A stretch of DNA of 11,045 nt from Litoreibacter sp. (GTDB lineage Bacteria; Pseudomonadota; Alphaproteobacteria; Rhodobacterales; Rhodobacteraceae), in NCBI GenBank assembly GCA_013042765.1, contig JABDPP010000096.1, positions 1 to 11,045 of the forward strand. Reading direction: 5' to 3'. The stretch's first letter is position 1. Each line of letters begins with the position of its first letter. The notes under the pieces were generated by a model. It did not search any database, was not told the DNA's origin, and saw only the letters and a program-made list of their open reading frames with translations. Position numbers and translations under genes: made by a program. This document shows, one piece after another, positions 1 to 6,943 of this stretch.

Positions 1-1505
1 GCGGCGATTGCGGGGTGCAGTCGAATTGCGTGTCCATCGTGCCGGTGGAAACCGAACTTGGGCGCAAGCGGGCGATCGACCAGTCCTCCTGCAACAAGGA
101 TTTCTCCTGTTTGAACGGCTTCTGCCCGTCCTTTGTGACCGTGCAGGGGGCACAGATCCGCAAGCAGGCCATGACCGAGATTGACCTGCCTGATCTGCCG
201 ATGCCAGACCTGCCCGCGATCGACGGCACCCATAACGTGGTGATTACCGGCGTGGGGGGCACGGGCGTTGTGACCATTGGCGCGGTTCTGGCCATGGCGG
301 CGCATGTCGATGGCAAAGGCGCGGGCATGATGGAGATGGCGGGCCTCGCGCAGAAGGGCGGAGCGGTTCATATCCACTGCCGTCTGGCCAAGCGCCCCGA
401 GGACATCAAGGCCATTCGTGTGGCCGCTGGGGAGGCCGATGCGGTGATCGGCGGTGATCTGGTGGTCAGTGCGGGCGGCAAGACGCTGGGCCTGATGGCC
501 GGCGGCCGCACCCGCGCCGTGGTGAACAGCCACGAGATCATAACCGGCGATTTTACCCGCGACACGGAGTTCGCGCTGCCCTCCGACCGGCTGAAACTGT
601 CGCTGGAGGCGCGTCTGAAGGATCAGGTGCAGTTTTTCGATGCCAGCGAATTGGCGCGGGTGCTGCTGGGCGACTCGATCTTCTCGAACATGCTGATCTT
701 CGGGGCGGCCTGGCAGAAGGGTCTGATCCCGCTGAGCCTCGCGGCAATAGAAGAAGCGATCGTGCTGAACGGGGCGGCGCCCGAGCGCAACCGGCGCGCG
801 TTCGAGATCGGCCGTTGGGCCGCGCTCCATCCGGAGGAGGCCGAAAGGCATCTGGGCAGCAAGCTGGCGCATCTGCCGAGAGCTCTGACCGAGATCGTGG
901 ATTTCCGTGCCGATCATCTGAAACGCTACCAGTCGCGCCGTCTGGCGAAGCGCTACCGCAAAATGGTCGAGCGCTTCGAGGATCCCCGCCTGCAGGAAGC
1001 CGTGGCAAAAGGCTATCATAAGCTCTTGGCTTACAAGGATGAATACGAAGTGGCGCGTCTGCATCTGGAGACCGAGGCGAAGGCGCGATCAGAGTTCGAC
1101 GGTGATCTGAAACTCACCTACCACCTCGCGCCGCCGCTTCTGAGCAAAGTCGGGCCTAACGGGCGGCCGGGCAAGAAGGAATACGGAGCCGGGATGGTGC
1201 GTGCCTTCAAGATCCTATCGCGGCTGAAGATGCTGCGGGGCACGCCGCTTGATCCGTTTGGCCGCAGTGCGGAGCGTAAGATGGAGTGGGCGTTGATCCG
1301 TCAGTTTGAGGGCGACATGAACCGGATCGCCAAGCTGTCCGAATTCAACCTTGAGACCGCGATAGATCTGGCAGAACTTCCGTTACAGATCAGGGGCTTC
1401 GGACCCGTAAAGGAAGTAAATGAACGGAGCGCTGCAAAGCGCCGGGAAGAGCTTCTGGCGCGGTTGGAGACGGTTGCACCGGAGCCGCGGCAAGCGGCGG
1501 AATAG
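1..1505 (+). CDS. Indolepyruvate:ferredoxin oxidoreductase (fused), C-terminal part; 5' end outside window
   Basis: This enzyme family oxidatively decarboxylates indolepyruvate and other aryl 2-oxoacids with CoA to give aryl-acetyl-CoA, CO2 and reduced ferredoxin, in aromatic amino acid breakdown. The frame is open from base 3, so about 500 C-terminal residues are present; fused family members are about 1,150 residues long. At the left edge are cluster-type cysteines (GDCGVQSNC, then CNKDFSC and GFCPSF), typical of the ferredoxin-like segment. Next comes the gamma-subunit (POR) Rossmann domain, starting near fragment residue 79 with VVITGVGGTGVVTIG and AGLAQKGGAVHIH. The last 220 or so residues match the C-terminal extension of fused bacterial forms (DUF6537-like, from memory). 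The GTG at base 15 is not a start, because the conserved reading continues upstream of it. The gene ends in TAG and converges on the TusA-like gene with a 4-base gap, which leaves no room for a separate terminator. Confidence 0.93.
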   Translation, partial: GDCGVQSNCVSIVPVETELGRKRAIDQSSCNKDFSCLNGFCPSFVTVQGAQIRKQAMTEIDLPDLPMPDLPAIDGTHNVVITGVGGTGVVTIGAVLAMAAHVDGKGAGMMEMAGLAQKGGAVHIHCRLAKRPEDIKAIRVAAGEADAVIGGDLVVSAGGKTLGLMAGGRTRAVVNSHEIITGDFTRDTEFALPSDRLKLSLEARLKDQVQFFDASELARVLLGDSIFSNMLIFGAAWQKGLIPLSLAAIEEAIVLNGAAPERNRRAFEIGRWAALHPEEAERHLGSKLAHLPRALTEIVDFRADHLKRYQSRRLAKRYRKMVERFEDPRLQEAVAKGYHKLLAYKDEYEVARLHLETEAKARSEFDGDLKLTYHLAPPLLSKVGPNGRPGKKEYGAGMVRAFKILSRLKMLRGTPLDPFGRSAERKMEWALIRQFEGDMNRIAKLSEFNLETAIDLAELPLQIRGFGPVKEVNERSAAKRREELLARLETVAPEPRQAAE

Positions 1506-1509
1506 CGCC

Positions 1510-1749
1510 TCAACCCTTGCGGATCAGGTAGACTTGGCCTTCGGGCGTCTCGCCCTGTGTCACCAGCTCATGTCCGGCTTCAGCACAGAAATGCGGCACG
1601 TCGATGATGGCTGCAGGATCATCGGCCAGAACGCGCAGGATCGCACCGCTTTCCATCTCTGAAAGACGTTTGCGTGCCTTGAGGACCGGCAGCGGGCACA
1701 AGAGCCCCAGCGCGTCCAGTTCCATGTCAAATTTCGTGTCCTGAGCCAT
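1510..1749 (-). CDS. TusA/SirA/YedF-family sulfur carrier protein
   Basis: This is a small cytoplasmic protein of 79 residues, the normal size for the TusA family, whose members carry persulfide sulfur for tRNA thiolation, molybdenum cofactor or other sulfur transfer. The N-terminal part has the family signature LDALGLLCPLPVLKARK; the CPxP cysteine at residue 18 would be the sulfur-carrying residue. A beta-alpha-beta pattern follows (GAILRVLADDPAAIIDVPHFCAEAGHELV), with a second cysteine near residue 55. The C terminus (QVYLIRKG) fits the last family strand. The ATG at 1749 gives full family length; I see no strong Shine-Dalgarno. The gene is divergent from the hydrolase-P450 operon and convergent with the oxidoreductase gene, so it is probably transcribed alone. 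Which sulfur pathway it serves cannot be read from the neighbours, so I leave the symbol blank. Confidence 0.9.
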   Translation of the reverse strand: MAQDTKFDMELDALGLLCPLPVLKARKRLSEMESGAILRVLADDPAAIIDVPHFCAEAGHELVTQGETPEGQVYLIRKG

Positions 1750-1777
1750 GGGTCTGATCTAGGCCAGCGGGCGGGGT

Positions 1778-1806
1778 TTGTCCACGCCGGATCGGCGTCT
1801 TACTTT
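1778..1806 (+). promoter_or_regulatory. Possible sigma70-type promoter of the hydrolase-P450 operon, with a dyad in its spacer
   Basis: TTGTCC (1778-1783) and TACTTT (1801-1806) are separated by 17 bases, a fair -35/-10 pair that would start RNA about 38 bases before the ATG at 1851. The spacer holds a perfect inverted repeat, ACGCCG-GAT-CGGCGT (1784-1798), which fits between the two boxes and could be an operator. The hexamer match is only moderate. The dyad is certain as sequence; its role is inference. Confidence 0.35.
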
Positions 1807-1850
1807 CGCGGAAAACTGCCGCTACTGTGGAGTGGAATTCAGGGAGTATC

Positions 1851-3140
1851 ATGCATCACGACGGCGATCATCTCGGCGATCAGAGCGGCGGGCCGGAAGA
1901 GGCGCAAGCTGCGGATGGCCTCGCAGCGGATCCGGTGAAGCGCCGCCGCGTCTTCTACATTCCGGGCTATGATCCGATCCCGCCGCGCCGTTACCGTGAG
2001 CTCTACCGCACCGAGTCCGCTGAGCAGGCGAGGATCAGTTCGTATAGGATTGAAATAACGCCAAATAAAGCATCTTCAGATTACGGGTGGACGGTTCGGG
2101 CTGAGATTGAGAACCGTGAGGTTCTGAGCGAGATTTCAGTTCTGACATGGTCCGATATCGTGCGCGACAGCATGTCGGGCGGTATTCTCCAGACCTATTT
2201 GCAACTTGTGCGCACCGCGTGGGTCTACATCTCGAGCGGCGCGCTCTGGCGGCTTATGCGTCTGCGCAAAGGGCCGGTGATCGCGGCCCTGTTTCCGGTC
2301 GCGGCGCTGCTTGTGCAGCTGACCTGTGCGCTTGCGGTTTTCTTCGGGCTCTGGACCGCTGGCATCGCACTGTTGGGAGAGGGGGCTGTGACCTCCGCAT
2401 TGTCGGCGCTCTTGGGGGCCTTGGCGGGCGTCGCCCTGCTGCGCTTGTTCAAGGCGCGGGACGGCCGGATCTTCGCCTATTACCTGATGCATGATTTTGC
2501 CTTCGCGGCGCGCTGGCGTGGGGCCAATCCGCCTGAGCTTGAGGCACGGATTGCCACCTTCACGGAGGTCATTGGGCAGGCGCTGCACGAAGAAGAGATC
2601 GATGAGGTTCTGGTGGTCGGGCATTCTTCCGGCGCGCATCTGGCGGTCTCGGCGCTGGCGGATGTGATCCGGGGCGAAGGCGTGCTGGCAGAGCGCCCGA
2701 AGCTGGCTTTTCTGTCACTTGGGCAGGCCATCCCGATGATGACATTTTTACCGGCAGCCAAAAGGTTGCGGCGCGATCTTCATTTTCTTTCGGGATCGGA
2801 TGCGCTCACCTGGATCGATGTCAGCGCGCCCGGGGATGGCTGTGCCTTTGCGCTCTGTGACCCGGTCGCGGTGAGTGGCGTGGCACCACCGGAAAAGCGC
2901 TGGCCGGTGGTTGTCTCCGCAGCGTTCACCCAGACCCTGAGCCCGGCGCGCTGGAAAGCCCTGCGCTGGCGCTTCTTCCGGCTCCATTTTCAGTATCTCT
3001 GCGCCTTCGACCGGCCCGGGTCCTATGATTATTTCCAGATCACGGCGGGCCCTGTGAGCCTCGCGGATCGCTTTGCAGGCAGGCCGCCCTCGGGCTCACG
3101 GCTGGAGACGCCGCTTTCCGGTTACAGGTCGATGGAATGA
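1851..3140 (+). CDS. Membrane-anchored alpha/beta-hydrolase-like protein
   Basis: The protein has 429 residues. The start at 1851 is chosen because AGGGAG (1841-1846) sits 4 bases before it; an in-frame ATG at 1827 would add eight residues and lacks such a site. A first strand reads RRVFYIPGYDP (residues 32-42), like the oxyanion-loop region of hydrolases. Two or three hydrophobic segments lie at about 142-166 and 170-200. The nucleophile elbow VLVVGHSSGAHLAV follows at 253-266 (GxSxG, Ser259). Candidate acid and base residues further on (for example Asp323 in WIDVSAP) are guesses. The membrane segments between first strand and elbow make an unusual insertion and suggest an inner-membrane protein with a cytoplasmic hydrolase fold. 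Substrate is unknown; an esterase, lipase or thioesterase is possible. It overlaps the P450 gene by ATGA, so the two are almost certainly translated together. Confidence 0.8.
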   Translation: MHHDGDHLGDQSGGPEEAQAADGLAADPVKRRRVFYIPGYDPIPPRRYRELYRTESAEQARISSYRIEITPNKASSDYGWTVRAEIENREVLSEISVLTWSDIVRDSMSGGILQTYLQLVRTAWVYISSGALWRLMRLRKGPVIAALFPVAALLVQLTCALAVFFGLWTAGIALLGEGAVTSALSALLGALAGVALLRLFKARDGRIFAYYLMHDFAFAARWRGANPPELEARIATFTEVIGQALHEEEIDEVLVVGHSSGAHLAVSALADVIRGEGVLAERPKLAFLSLGQAIPMMTFLPAAKRLRRDLHFLSGSDALTWIDVSAPGDGCAFALCDPVAVSGVAPPEKRWPVVVSAAFTQTLSPARWKALRWRFFRLHFQYLCAFDRPGSYDYFQITAGPVSLADRFAGRPPSGSRLETPLSGYRSME

Positions 3141-4486
3141 CGCGACCGCCCAAACCGCAAGCGCGCCCGGGCCGGATCGGGCTTTGGGGTTATCTGCGCC
3201 TCTTTCGGCGCGACATCCTGTCGGCCCAGCCGGAGCGGCTCTACCGGGCCTGGATGGCGGAGTTTCGTACGCCGTTCTTTCGCAGCTACCTGGTCAACGA
3301 ACCGGAACTCGTGCGCGAGGTTTTGCAGGTCCGTCCCATGGATTTCCCGAAAAGCGACCGGGTCAATGAGGGGCTGCGGCCGCTTCTGGGCAACAGCGTT
3401 TTCGTCACCAATGGGGAGGTCTGGCAGCGCCAGCGCCGGATCATCGACCCTGCTTTCGAGGGCGGGAGGCTGCGCGAGAGCTTTGGGGCGATGTGGGCGG
3501 CGGGCCAGTCGGCGGTTGCGCGGCTGGGGCAGGGCGGCAGTGTGGAAATGGAAGAGGCGGCGGGGTTTCTGGCCGCCGACGTGATTTTCAGGACGCTGTT
3601 TTCCCTGCCAATCGAGGATGCCACGGCCCAGCGGGTGTTCCGCCAGTTCCAGATCTACCAGCGCGCCCAACCGATTGCGAATATCAAGGCGATGCTGCCT
3701 CTGCCTTCCTGGGTGCCGCGTTTCCTGCCGCGTCGCGCCCTTGTGGCCGCGGCTGAGTTGCGGGCGTTGATCCGGGAGGTGACGGAACAACGTCAGGCCG
3801 ATATCGCCGCGGGGCAAGCGCCGGATGATCTGGCCACGAAAATCATGACGACGCGCGATCCCGAAACAGGAGAACTGTTCGACACCGAGGAGATGATTGA
3901 TCAGGTGGCGATCTTCTTCCTTGCGGGCCATGAGACGAGCGCAAGTGCGCTTTCCTGGGCGCTCTACCTGCTCGCGACCCATCCCGACTGGCAGGATCGG
4001 GTGGCTGACGAGGCGGAGGCGCTGGGAGAGGCGCCTGATTTCAAAAAGCTGGGAAGCCTGACGCTCAGCCGCGACGTGTTTCGCGAGGCGCTGCGGCTTT
4101 ACCCGCCGGTTCCGATGATGGTGCGAGAGGCGACACAGAACGAGACATTCCGCAATCGCGAGATCGCGCCCGGTGCGCAGATCGTTCTGTCGCCTTGGCA
4201 CGCGCACCGGCATGAGCGGCTCTGGGAGGATCCCGACGGGTTTGATCCGGAACGCTGGCAGAATGGGAACGGAAAATCCTGCCCGCGCGATGCCTACATG
4301 CCGTTTTCCGCAGGCGCGCGGGTTTGTCCGGGGGCGGGCTTCGCAATGATCGAGGGGCCGCTCTTGCTGTCGATGCTGGTGCGGATCTTCCGGTTCGAGC
4401 CTGTGGCCGGGCGGGAGCCGGTCCCAGTTGCACATCTCACAGTGCGGGCACGGGATGGTATCCATTTGCGAATCACTAAGCGCTGA
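3137..4486 (+). CDS. Cytochrome P450 monooxygenase
   Basis: This is a complete P450 of 449 residues, within the usual bacterial size. All hallmark motifs are intact: helix C WQRQRR (96-101), the helix I oxygen-activation motif AGHETS (263-268), helix K EALR (ExxR, 317-320), the PERW meander motif (371-374), and the haem-binding loop FSAGARVCPG (390-399) with Cys397 as thiolate ligand. There is no N-terminal membrane anchor, so it should be a soluble three-component-type enzyme needing a ferredoxin and reductase; neither is encoded in this window. The helix I and K sequences resemble the bacterial group related to eukaryotic-type and fatty acid-oxidising P450s, but the substrate cannot be told by eye. 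The start ATG overlaps the upstream stop codon (ATGA, 3137-3140), implying translational coupling to the membrane hydrolase-like protein, whose substrate or product may be shared. Confidence 0.95.
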   Translation: MTRPPKPQARPGRIGLWGYLRLFRRDILSAQPERLYRAWMAEFRTPFFRSYLVNEPELVREVLQVRPMDFPKSDRVNEGLRPLLGNSVFVTNGEVWQRQRRIIDPAFEGGRLRESFGAMWAAGQSAVARLGQGGSVEMEEAAGFLAADVIFRTLFSLPIEDATAQRVFRQFQIYQRAQPIANIKAMLPLPSWVPRFLPRRALVAAAELRALIREVTEQRQADIAAGQAPDDLATKIMTTRDPETGELFDTEEMIDQVAIFFLAGHETSASALSWALYLLATHPDWQDRVADEAEALGEAPDFKKLGSLTLSRDVFREALRLYPPVPMMVREATQNETFRNREIAPGAQIVLSPWHAHRHERLWEDPDGFDPERWQNGNGKSCPRDAYMPFSAGARVCPGAGFAMIEGPLLLSMLVRIFRFEPVAGREPVPVAHLTVRARDGIHLRITKR

Positions 4487-4780
4487 AAAGACTTAACATT
4501 TTCGGGGTGATCGAGAGAAATATCCGGATTTCGAGAGCTTTGTTTCCAGCATGGAAACAGTAGAGAGGCGTGAGATGTGCTGTCTAACCCATTGACTTAA
4601 CGTAATATTGTGGTGGTTACGCCACAGGTTTTGCTTAAAACATAATAAAAACAATGACTTACAAAGTTGCCCCAATGATTGATCTTCGAAATTCCTCAAA
4701 ATCTCTTTTTTGCGATCCGGAAAAACAGGCTAAATTTTGCTCATACGTGGGGCTTGAACTATTCCTTAGGGGGGAATGTC
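4487..4780. other. AT-rich intergenic region after the P450 gene
   Basis: This 294-base gap is visibly richer in A and T than the rest of the window. I see no convincing coding sequence in it and no clear intrinsic terminator for the P450 operon. It holds the perfect palindrome at 4541-4559 and two small hairpins: TGTGG/CCACA near 4610-4627, and GTTTT/AAAAC near 4629-4642. Weak promoter-like boxes occur (CTGTCT, 17 bases, TAATAT around 4578-4606), too poor to call. The strong ribosome binding site AGGGGGGA at 4768-4775 belongs to the next gene. A small RNA is possible but unsupported. Confidence 0.5.
4541..4559. promoter_or_regulatory. Perfect 19-bp palindrome, operator-like
   Basis: TGTTTCCA-GCA-TGGAAACA has 8-base arms that pair without mismatch around a 3-base centre. 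It lies 55 bases after the P450 stop codon and 220 bases before the next start. The odd-length dyad with TTTCCA half-sites is typical in form of a dimeric regulator's operator. There is no following T-run on either strand, so it is not an obvious intrinsic terminator. I cannot name a regulator that binds it. Confidence 0.45.
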
Positions 4781-5041
4781 ATGGATTTTCTAGCACGTAT
4801 TGGTGAGTTTCGCGTTTCCAAACAACCTGTTTTCAGAATAGCGGTTCCGGCAATTAAAGGCCGGGCGTCGCGGGATCATGGCTCATCTGGCGATGGTCAT
4901 GGGAAAGACGACCTGAGAACGCTTTTCAAGTCTGACCTGCGGGCCTTTATCAGGACCGAGCAGCAGGAAGAGACAAGTGAAGAGCGGGTAAAGGGGCTTT
5001 CTTCGCGGGCGCGCGCCGCGCTTTACGGTGATGTTGCCTGA
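4781..5041 (+). CDS. Hypothetical small basic protein, 86 residues
   Basis: I do not recognise this protein. The ATG at 4781 is chosen because AGGGGGGA (4768-4775) lies 5 bases upstream; the frame is open further up to about 4679, but that part is AT-rich and lacks a start signal. The sequence begins MDFLARIGEFRVSKQP, has a Gly/Asp/His-rich stretch near residues 30-43, then a charged, probably helical C-terminal half (DDLRTLFKSDLRAFIRTEQQ, SEERVKGLSSRARAALYGD). There is no signal peptide, membrane segment or known motif. The ending RARAALYGDVA is well formed with GC-rich codon use like the neighbours. The last 19 bases overlap the 3' end of the convergent RHH_4 gene. It is probably a lineage-specific gene; a spurious ORF is the alternative, though the ribosome binding site argues against that. 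Confidence 0.6.
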   Translation: MDFLARIGEFRVSKQPVFRIAVPAIKGRASRDHGSSGDGHGKDDLRTLFKSDLRAFIRTEQQEETSEERVKGLSSRARAALYGDVA

Positions 5042-5262
5042 CGGGCGATCTGCTCGCGGTAGCTGTTCAGGACAAAAAGTCTGATCTCCGAAGCCAGACC
5101 GCAATCGAGGTCACGGGCCTCGTCAATCTCGGCTGCGAGCGCGTTGATCGGCATGCCGCGCTCTGCGGCGATCTGACAGAAGGCCTGCCAGAACTCGTCT
5201 TCCAGTGAAACACTGGTGCGATGCCCTTTGAGGGTGAGGGATCTCTTGGCCGGTCGGCTCAT
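5023..5262 (-). CDS. Ribbon-helix-helix (RHH_4) domain protein
   Basis: This 79-residue protein matches the alphaproteobacterial RHH_4 family (PF13467 as I recall it). The N terminus KRSLTLKGHRTSVSLEDEFW is the ribbon strand plus first helix, and AFCQIAAERGMPINALAAEIDEAR forms the second helix region. GLASEIRLFVLNSY then fits the family's conserved C-terminal GLAS-IR-FVL motif. Ribbon-helix-helix proteins are usually DNA-binding dimers, but the target of this family is not known to me. The start codon overlaps the stop of the DUF4169 gene (ATGA at 5259-5262), so they are translationally coupled. It is the last gene of the probable fumC transcript and its 3' end overlaps the opposing gene at 4781-5041 by 19 bases. 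Confidence 0.88.
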   Translation of the reverse strand: MSRPAKRSLTLKGHRTSVSLEDEFWQAFCQIAAERGMPINALAAEIDEARDLDCGLASEIRLFVLNSYREQIARQATSP

Positions 5263-5438
5263 TCGTCGAGCTTATGTTGATCGAGGTGATCGCGGGCTTT
5301 GCGCTCCGCGGCCTCCTCGATCTCCTTTTCGGCCTTTGATCGCCCGTGACGTGCCGCGTTACGGGTGGCGTCTTTGGCCGATTCCCTGCGAAGCGCCTGT
5401 TTGCGCGCGGTACGCAGATTGATGATCTTGGCGTTCAT
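5259..5438 (-). CDS. DUF4169 family small protein, 59 residues
   Basis: I read this short gene directly from the reverse strand. The product begins MNAKIINLRTARKQALRRES, continues with AARHGRSKAEKEIEEAAERK, and ends HLDQHKLDE before TGA. The pattern KIINLRTARK followed by HGRSKAE and a charged helix is the one I associate with DUF4169, a family of small basic proteins of unknown function in Rhodobacterales and relatives. It is predicted to be a single, highly charged, soluble helix. GGAGA lies 6 bases before the ATG. The gene starts 29 bases after the fumC stop codon and overlaps the RHH_4 start by 4 bases, so fumC, this gene and RHH_4 probably form one operon. The family assignment rests on motif memory; that the gene is real is well supported by the two overlaps and the ribosome binding site. 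Confidence 0.85.
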   Translation of the reverse strand: MNAKIINLRTARKQALRRESAKDATRNAARHGRSKAEKEIEEAAERKARDHLDQHKLDE

Positions 5439-5467
5439 GCCGGCTCTCCGTTACGGCCGAGGGCCGG

Positions 5468-6859
5468 TTACTTCGGCCCGATCATTTTCTCCGGCCGGAC
5501 CACGCGTTCAAATGTTTCCGCGTCAACAAAGCCAAGCGCGATAGCCTCTTCACGCAGCGTCGTGCCGTTTTTATGCGCGGTCTTGGCGACCGTCGTGGCA
5601 TTGTCATAGCCGATCTCGGGGGCCAGCGCGGTGACCAGCATCAGGCTTTCGCGCATCAGCTTGTCGATCCGGGTCTTGTCGGCTTCGATCCCGGCCACGC
5701 AATTATCGGTGAAGGCCATCGCCGCATCGCCCAGAAGCTGCATGGATTGCAGCAGGTTATAGGCCATCATGGGCTTGTAGACATTCAACTCGAAATGGCC
5801 CTGGCTGCCGGCAAAGCCGATCGCGGCGTCGTTGCCGAAGACATGGGCGCAGACCTGAGTCATCGCCTCGCACTGGGTCGGGTTGACCTTGCCCGGCATG
5901 ATCGAGGAGCCCGGTTCGTTTTCGGGCAGCATCAGTTCGCCCAGACCGCAGCGCGGGCCGGAACCCAGAAGCCGGATGTCATTGGCGATCTTGAAGAGGC
6001 TCGCGGCCACGGTTTTGACCGCGCCGGACATCTCCACCATCTCGTCATGGGCGGCGAGCGCCTCGAACTTGTTGGGGGCTGTGACGAAGGGCAGCCCGGT
6101 GATCTCTGCCATGTTGGCTGCGACCGCCTCACCCCAGCCCTCGGCCGTGTTCAGCCCGGTGCCGACGGCGGTGCCGCCCTGAGCCAGTTCGTAGATCCGG
6201 CCAAGGGCTGCCTTGACCCGTTCGATCCCCATGGCGACCTGATGGGTGTAGCCCGAAAACTCCTGCGCCAGCGTCAGGGGTGTCGCGTCCATTGTGTGGG
6301 TGCGGCCGATCTTGATGATCCCGTCGAAGGCCTGGACCTTCATCTCCAGGGCCGCGTGCAGATGCGCGAGGCCCGGCAGCAGCACGTCATGGGCAGTGGT
6401 GGCTGTCGCGATATGCATTGCGGTGGGGAAGGTGTCGTTCGAGGATTGCCCCATATTGCAGTGATCGTTGGGGTGCACCGGGTCTTTCGAGCCGATCGTG
6501 CCGCCCAGCAACTCGATGGCGCGGTTGGCGATCACCTCGTTGGCATTCATGTTCGACTGGGTGCCGGAGCCGGTCTGCCAGACCACCAGCGGGAAGTTGT
6601 CATCGAGCTTGCCCGCGACCACCTCGCTCGCGGCCTCGACAATCGCGTCTGCCAATTTCGGATCGAGCTTGCCATTGGTCTTGTTGGCCTGTGCGCAGGC
6701 CTGTTTGATGACACCGAGCGCGCGGACGATGGCGACGGGCTGTTGCTCCCATCCGATCGGGAAGTTCATCAGCGAGCGCTGTGTCTGCGCTCCCCAATAC
6801 TTGTCGGCGGGAACCTCCAGCGGTCCGAAGCTGTCGGTTTCTGTACGGGTCGCGGTCAT
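5468..6859 (-). CDS. fumC: Class II fumarate hydratase FumC
   Basis: FumC is the iron-independent, heat-stable fumarase that interconverts fumarate and L-malate in the TCA cycle, as a cytoplasmic homotetramer. At 463 residues it has the standard length. Seen motifs are [14 protein letters not shown] (96-109), [19 protein letters not shown] (131-149), [10 protein letters not shown] (185-194) with His188 as the catalytic base position, and the superfamily signature [11 protein letters not shown] (317-327) with Ser319 in the mobile catalytic loop. The combination, with HPNDHCN and QVAMGIERV, is that of fumarase rather than aspartase or argininosuccinate lyase. AAGGA lies about 10 bases before the ATG. 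It is preceded by sspB 84 bases upstream on the same strand and followed by the DUF4169 and RHH_4 genes. A possible own promoter and a hairpin lie in the upstream gap. Confidence 0.98.
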   Translation of the reverse strand: MTATRTETDSFGPLEVPADKYWGAQTQRSLMNFPIGWEQQPVAIVRALGVIKQACAQANKTNGKLDPKLADAIVEAASEVVAGKLDDNFPLVVWQTGSGTQSNMNANEVIANRAIELLGGTIGSKDPVHPNDHCNMGQSSNDTFPTAMHIATATTAHDVLLPGLAHLHAALEMKVQAFDGIIKIGRTHTMDATPLTLAQEFSGYTHQVAMGIERVKAALGRIYELAQGGTAVGTGLNTAEGWGEAVAANMAEITGLPFVTAPNKFEALAAHDEMVEMSGAVKTVAASLFKIANDIRLLGSGPRCGLGELMLPENEPGSSIMPGKVNPTQCEAMTQVCAHVFGNDAAIGFAGSQGHFELNVYKPMMAYNLLQSMQLLGDAAMAFTDNCVAGIEADKTRIDKLMRESLMLVTALAPEIGYDNATTVAKTAHKNGTTLREEAIALGFVDAETFERVVRPEKMIGPK

Positions 6860-6873
6860 GCACTCAGGTCCTT

Positions 6874-6894
6874 CTCAAAAACGCGGTTCTTGAG
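6874..6894 (-). repeat. Inverted repeat or RNA hairpin just upstream of fumC
   Basis: On the - strand CTCAAGAAC (6894-6886), CGC, then GTTTTTGAG (6882-6874) can form a 9-pair stem with one G-U pair and a 3-base loop in RNA. It ends 4 bases before AAGGA of the fumC ribosome binding site. No T-run follows, so a terminator is unlikely. It could be a processing or stabilising hairpin on readthrough RNA from sspB, or a DNA dyad for a regulator. Confidence 0.5.
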
Positions 6895-6922
6895 GTGTAA
6901 CGGGCCGGGGGCGCGTTGACAA
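6894..6922 (-). promoter_or_regulatory. Possible fumC promoter
   Basis: On the - strand TTGTCA (6922-6917) and TACACC (6899-6894) are 17 bases apart. The -35 box matches the sigma70 consensus at five of six positions, the -10 at only three. RNA would start near 6887, inside the hairpin at 6874-6894, so only readthrough transcripts from sspB would carry the whole hairpin. This would let fumC be expressed independently of sspB. Confidence 0.3.
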
Positions 6923-6943
6923 TTCAGCTTTGTTGAAAAGGGA

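Noticed and set aside
2136..2639. Open frames on the - strand within the hydrolase-like gene
   Set aside because: They are antisense shadows with Gln/Arg-rich composition and no start signals; the + strand frame carries the GHSSG motif and membrane segments.
3122..4465. Long open frame on the - strand opposite the P450 gene
   Set aside because: It is a shadow of GC-rich codon use: the + strand encodes every P450 motif, while this frame is Arg/His/Pro/Gln-rich with no recognisable domain and no ribosome binding site.
4493..4780. Short open frames in the AT-rich gap, including an upstream extension of the 86-residue gene to 4679
   Set aside because: They lack start signals, and their composition is unlike the coding regions around them.
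5573..6919. Long open frame on the + strand opposite fumC
   Set aside because: It is antisense to a fully conserved fumarase gene; the predicted product is Gly/His/Arg-rich without motifs, as expected of a mirror frame.
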